From Chlamydiales bacterium (GTDB taxonomy: Bacteria; Chlamydiota; Chlamydiia; Chlamydiales; JAAKFR01), in the NCBI GenBank assembly GCA_024233495.1, contig JACKPM010000003.1, positions 186,001-250,000 on the forward strand: DNA of 64,000 bases, in the 5' to 3' direction. Both the position numbers and the translations under genes were made by a program. The number at the start of each line of letters is the position of its first letter. Position 1 is the stretch's first letter. The notes under the pieces are model-generated. The model was not told the origin of the DNA. It made no database searches and worked only from the letters and a program-made list of their open reading frames with translations. This document shows positions 61,501 to 64,000 of this stretch, one piece after another.

Positions 61501-64000
61501 CGACTCAATCTTCTAAACGAAATTTTAGGAATTTTCAAATTACAAGCAGAAGGGTTGGGGGATGAGATTGATTTATTGCTCCGAAGCAATATGGAAGTGA
61601 ACCTGCCTTCAGGAGAGGAAGTCAATATTTCGATGCCAAGGGTGGCCTTAACAAAGGTGATTTTCGATGTCCTTTGCTCTGACACAGTCTTCGCGTATCC
61701 AGACACCTCTATGCGCACATTCGTACGTTTAGAAAAAAAAGAGCAGACCGCTTTGAGTGAGCTGGATTGGAAAGTAGCAAGAAAAAGGGTAGCTGAAGAG
61801 ATTGTGTCACACCCTCTCCTGCGCATTGGAACTGAAAAGTCTAAACAGCGGGAGTTTATTGAATTTGTGTGTGGTGAAATGAAGGATCCCAAAAATCCTT
61901 TTATCACCTACGTTGATCAGCTTTTAAAGTCTGAAGATGAAGAAGATAAAGAGGCTGCCCAGCTAATTTGCTTAACAAAGCTTCTATTGGTCGAACTAAT
62001 GCCAAACTGTTTCAGAGAGACTGGAGGAAGAAACTTTGGTCGATGGAGAGATTTAGGACAAGCGTTAAAGACTCCAGGGAAAGTAACACCTTATCTTGCT
62101 GTTCAGACTCCTGCTCCCACAGAATTTGCATACCACTACGAGGCGCTTGTAAAGCACATGATGCTAGCTGTGCAGGAGGGAGTAGAGGAGGAGCAGGTGA
62201 AGTTTGTATGCTTGTGCATGCTCAGGTCAGCCCGCATTCAAGTTTTACAAAAAGCAATTCCCTTCCACAAAACAGACTTTGCTTCCCTATTTCACCACCT
62301 TACAGGTGGTATGGACCTTCTTGATATCGAGCAAGAGGGGATGTTGGAAGAGGCGACAAGAAGGATCAATAGCTCGGTTAGTAGGCGTCTCGCCTTCGAA
62401 AGTGAGACAGCCAGTGTGCATGTCACTTATCATGAAGAGCGCCTCTCTAGTAGCCCTCATGACTATGAGCGGCTTATGCACAAAAAACTCTCTGGAATGT
62501 CAGGGACTACCTGGAATAGCGACGGCTATCCTATTCACTTGGCAGATAACGTCAAGCCAGATGAAGGAACGCAAGGACGTATCAACAAGTGTGTCATGAT
62601 GCGTAAAAGGGAGACACAAGTTGAGGTATTTACTTCTGCTGATATCAAAGCAGAGTTAGAAAAATTTTATGATGAGAAAAAAAACACCTTTGTCACTGGA
62701 ATTTTTGATTCTGGAGCCTTCTTTGGAAAGAGAGGTTTAAGTAACCGGCAGGTTGCAGAAAAGATTTTGGAGTTGATGCTCGAGAAGCAGGTGTCTCAAA
62801 GAGCGGTTCTTTTCTTTGATAAGCCGCCAGGCGGTGTACAAGCGAACCAGTTTGCTGCGGTTGTCGCCCTCCCGAGTGGAGAAATTACTTACAGATTGAT
62901 TGAAGGAACTTCAGCTCAAGATATTGCAAAAGCCGGTTTTGAGTCATCAAATGAATATATACTTTTCTTGCCTGAGCGGCAGACAACAGGAACAGATGTT
63001 CCCCTCCCGCTCACTGCACAAGCAGTCGTCACAGTTGATGAAACGATGACTATGCGCACGTTCCACCAAACAATCATGCGCCTACGCGACTTCACCAATC
63101 GGCAACGCGTGCATTTCCTAGTCTCACCGGTTGTAGCTGAGAAATGCCCATCGGGGACAGATATGATTGACTACATTTTGCAGCTTTGCGTAGTGAATGA
63201 AGCGCGAGCAAAGGCTGACTCCATGTTACGCTCATACAAGCAGATGATTGATCAGGTAGTAAAAGATCATTTCCGCAAGAAAATTGAGAGGTATTCCCAG
63301 CTTCCAATAGATCAAAAAATAGCGTTTGAGAAGTTTTATCACCCATTTGTTTTCCCCTCAAATACCGATGACCTATGCGGCCAGTTTTTAGGTATTGAGG
63401 AAGATGTGCCCACAATTCATAGTTTAGAGCTCTATGCAGCGCGCCTCACTGCAAGGTTAGAAGCACAGAAAGCAAAAGTGGAGGGGATGTACGTTGGCGA
63501 GTCTCTTTCTGAAGAGGTGCAAAGTATTAGAAATGAAGTAAATGAGATACTTGAAAGAGCGGCGCATCATAAAGAGGGCTTCAGTGACACTGTACATATG
63601 ATTCGAGAGAAAAAGGCGGAAGAGGGCCCCTCAATGCAAGCAGAGATGCTGCAGGAGTCTCAGGTGCAGCAAGAGCAACGAGCAGATGTCAAAGTTGAGT
63701 TAGAGCTTTCTGTGCAGTTAGAGCAAGAGCTTCAACAGCTCCTGTCAACAGGGGAGCACTTGATGCCTCGTGAGCAAGATAAGTGGTTCTTAGAAAAGGC
63801 GCAAGTTGAGGGGATGATTGCCGCTATGCAGGCTGGAAAATATGTAGCCGGTGTACATCCTTTTGCCAACTCCATCTTGAACACCTTGAATGTTCCCGAG
63901 AGCTATCAGCGCTTTGCTGCATGTTTCGACTCTCCGCTCTTTGCCACGACTAACTTCCTAGAGCCCGTTGAAGGGGGAACATTTGCCATCATGAACCCTC
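55570..64000 (+). CDS. Giant DUF3638/DUF3645-like P-loop protein (3' end beyond window)
   Basis: One frame stays open from TTG 55570 (AAAAAGG six bases upstream) to the window edge, 2810 codons. Near the start are IPGGW (residues 128-131), GHAMIYRFEK (137-146) and YNTGAGL (157-163). Residues about 200-1750 have no recognised domain. A Walker A motif, TRIMGAGKTSVVAPL, has GAGKT at 1867-1870; DEIDLLL (1998-2004) may be Walker B. TTGTDVPLPLTAQAVVTV (from 2472) followed by QTIMRLRDFTNRQRVHFLV (from 2500) resembles late helicase motifs in eukaryotic DUF3638 proteins, and a Q/E-rich stretch follows (from about 2680). No signal peptide. Probably an ATP-dependent nucleic-acid or protein-remodelling machine or effector; function unknown. 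Confidence 0.8.
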   Translation, partial: MASPLHSKSPALDSPLEEKRASSYDYAKLFARICPKMPPLGLEQKLVPAVFLDGRLKDSGLEGLSTRICAEALAAVLEELEGHIPEVAEVAALFRQLAITALALKSSNHDEVIREVQQLAAGQSLLIPGGWRARPEGHAMIYRFEKYAPGFYNFYLYNTGAGLSYHPTGGSPNGQRYATVLHFEKIPESVIFQGTDSALIQHLLFLLTTVQKDDFEPRVIYEGILRKLWEYQQFPKKALEGRKSQREGVCAWKSGLAVLSHMLERAVYDRVHFYIRWAFVHKIESASTSNEVAIRCHHKAIEIFNLEGSEKLKRGQLSLEEVEAALLASDAVKKKCALQQPPLQLRRQLPALDAPSDLTCSISPLAMGKSCSGHPKNPPPQYPLFSLTDSHEKQLQIIYNWQNPQGDAAIDMWMQMLHYAVAKLPFEEDFWNRSTLSTDVLLNLLERLKEATRVRHGHLSPQEKLTAYTLYVHTFELSKSKSPNAFASVSPYIPSFLENERIFSLKTPFFHLLEPGAQQQYSALLRYQQRYLSKKNFTSFERIPKERRHRRIEGVPKDFDIRVLRAILDEHPEYIGPASAGSFPFECNPSFFRHFLKDPMDDRVKAIGNFLGRGSQIPQESMWVKIFLKSTWLISSFFEKEVLEQDWHSVAPNVSRPYETYGRFINTSAPYLCESVSLSPPYKTLRKDPLLHFDRSFAADTALALPYSEKTTREAESLIQYRQVTALKKGDRDLWLIRQISWANARKELRALQMFLSFKHYPEMFDKEEHRLLFWVELFKSHIIENVVVHDLPQQIAENPVLMIEAAEFVQNGLRYFVEAEKDPLNKLSKTLFFVQIASELYQHIVSLPDSQEKQIFVEMVGRCEAELKRLLEEKKPSFDQKSAIFLHLLHMELAKREEGRRENVVALWCAHTVFRIPGGEYQREVVELEKLMSGRLLLHLLQWQGDESFDWNPSMASVFRILGLEGRDVERWSKTPGKLEFRSGGLTVHLQTGKVFEGGNEISPKVLRPDVNSPVYKNLFGTLTFDYFQNGDFYTFQHPKYGEMRVKGGANFDTTIEFFHEGEWRLYIPRKVVLKHTETTLPLSLVEKPYLHWVKGDFTGSTLIITTEENWKQEVATYCTHERLLRCGPHLVTQGKRQGFTCFGVIDSAQYQEIYRQVDGELHRVVFPRRHSLDGKPLTFLWKEGHLVWGSDLRFFLTEKKMVGFLPVEEYLVVENRAGKKKVLLPVDRISSWDSKAFAAHTKLLVAQRKYPTTEEEFVESKNFYYLEYDLKGRELIPQSVEGQLFLSYLKLQDRNFTQAIALLQQLSLIDQLSLLSQEIFNLIFSCATDGKHRAPECAAIILKAFCLYKAHIEKGPSGVVKSLSPECGKEIVALYKYYDDMERAVPKAFRLTQEEKMAFPFLGDTPNSTSPIILPKMASWDMPPNILPLYSPGAENFITSPISPKERLYRADFWWMWNIAINGTEKEKAYLEVALLKELSYQNDGRGLDVSISTLLLDALNTPGRPHALFPPVEKSGETSLSRFGSSESSRNSEARMKNDEIQNDWVKKIMHWRVQTNNYPSHRKKSPSVQIEALTSEEETLAAGTFDLSCASLNLSEYEEKYLSLHEGLVIIKGRSTPLDRVTFPRTVETSLVPTTYKASVERALDAAEKDYTAGERLLEEKEEVEISPESAQQMTELFRSREANLLEQIGEIELSILELANKLPQERRARAFREADLLSGVAKPLDIFDLEALFLSRKRANFKMSNPALTAEDIHTLYEGIARWEVLQINLLRIQQLEGWLGKIEALDNKPGESTEELVELRKVFCGRIYAILQMDPSKFQGEERSTYLVFNRISGRQPRPDQVRDEEFVRTRPCILTRIMGAGKTSVVAPLWAKRCQDRGVLPVLFVEDALYGPFAHALKTSQKTCFGQEVFTIRYSREQLTEARLRYILKRLKQAKNRGDLLIMTPQMLQLLDLERFLAFKKEVNAPHSDGRLNLLNEILGIFKLQAEGLGDEIDLLLRSNMEVNLPSGEEVNISMPRVALTKVIFDVLCSDTVFAYPDTSMRTFVRLEKKEQTALSELDWKVARKRVAEEIVSHPLLRIGTEKSKQREFIEFVCGEMKDPKNPFITYVDQLLKSEDEEDKEAAQLICLTKLLLVELMPNCFRETGGRNFGRWRDLGQALKTPGKVTPYLAVQTPAPTEFAYHYEALVKHMMLAVQEGVEEEQVKFVCLCMLRSARIQVLQKAIPFHKTDFASLFHHLTGGMDLLDIEQEGMLEEATRRINSSVSRRLAFESETASVHVTYHEERLSSSPHDYERLMHKKLSGMSGTTWNSDGYPIHLADNVKPDEGTQGRINKCVMMRKRETQVEVFTSADIKAELEKFYDEKKNTFVTGIFDSGAFFGKRGLSNRQVAEKILELMLEKQVSQRAVLFFDKPPGGVQANQFAAVVALPSGEITYRLIEGTSAQDIAKAGFESSNEYILFLPERQTTGTDVPLPLTAQAVVTVDETMTMRTFHQTIMRLRDFTNRQRVHFLVSPVVAEKCPSGTDMIDYILQLCVVNEARAKADSMLRSYKQMIDQVVKDHFRKKIERYSQLPIDQKIAFEKFYHPFVFPSNTDDLCGQFLGIEEDVPTIHSLELYAARLTARLEAQKAKVEGMYVGESLSEEVQSIRNEVNEILERAAHHKEGFSDTVHMIREKKAEEGPSMQAEMLQESQVQQEQRADVKVELELSVQLEQELQQLLSTGEHLMPREQDKWFLEKAQVEGMIAAMQAGKYVAGVHPFANSILNTLNVPESYQRFAACFDSPLFATTNFLEPVEGGTFAIMNP

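Noticed and set aside
1..64000. tRNA, rRNA or CRISPR array
   Set aside because: No cloverleaf-like sequence with a GGTTCGA-type T loop in a suitable setting, no rRNA sequence and no regularly spaced short repeats with unique spacers were seen by eye; short non-coding RNAs could be missed.

Overview
The window reads as part of the chromosome of an environmental (non-Chlamydiaceae) member of the Chlamydiae. Two gene orders point to this. The left end runs rplF-rplR-rpsE-rplO-secY-rpsM-rpsK-rpoA-rplQ-gapA, the Chlamydia trachomatis order (no rpmD between rpsE and rplO; gapA directly after rplQ). Near the right end an alanine/glycine symporter, a YbcL-type protein, a SET-domain protein, an MBL-fold hydrolase and FtsK follow the C. 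trachomatis CT735-CT739 order as I recall it. Species cannot be named from the sequence.

Layout. 1-8.5 kb: ribosomal protein/secY/rpoA operon, gapA, two small conserved-type genes and a Bcr/CflA-like MFS transporter. 8.6-20.5 kb: a minus-strand accessory locus centred on a 1.6-thousand-residue RHS/YD-repeat protein whose C-terminal tip resembles the chlamydial DUF687 hydrolase-like family. Downstream of it lies a tandem array of six related small lipoprotein-type genes. Four are intact with start sites about 691 bp apart, each of the later three preceded by a 49-codon remnant of the RHS tip; one is split by an ISAs1-family element and one is frameshifted at a G8 tract. Two beta-barrel-type outer-membrane proteins sit upstream. 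20.6-28 kb: secreted proteins of unknown function, one with a C-terminal FKBP domain, an MHS-type MFS transporter, a methyltransferase, a GNAT acetyltransferase and an unknown protein. 28.2-35.4 kb: a second ISAs1 copy, an orphan RHS tip fragment and a second full RHS protein with a DUF4258-like putative toxin tip and a directly adjacent candidate immunity gene.

35.4-42.1 kb: an MFS transporter, a SyrP/TauD-type dioxygenase, a small membrane protein and an acyltransferase-like protein, convergent with a BtaA-like (DUF3419) aminocarboxypropyl transferase and an outer-membrane protein. This may be a small-molecule or lipid-modification cluster. Two paralogous secreted proteins follow. 42.1-47 kb: acetate kinase and phosphoketolase (a translationally coupled pentose/hexose phosphate to acetate plus ATP shunt) and the amino-acid symporter. 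47-51 kb: two F-box proteins (probable eukaryote-directed effectors) and two families of fold-back repeats inserted into the CT735-CT739-like block. 51-55.5 kb: SET protein, MBL hydrolase and FtsK in one overlapping operon, then another MFS transporter.

55.57 kb to the window end: a single uninterrupted reading frame of more than 2800 codons beginning at TTG. It carries a Walker A motif and late helicase-like motifs that resemble the giant DUF3638/DUF3645 proteins of eukaryotes. This gene, and the RHS-tip/lipoprotein array, are the most unusual content. No tRNA, rRNA or CRISPR array was seen.
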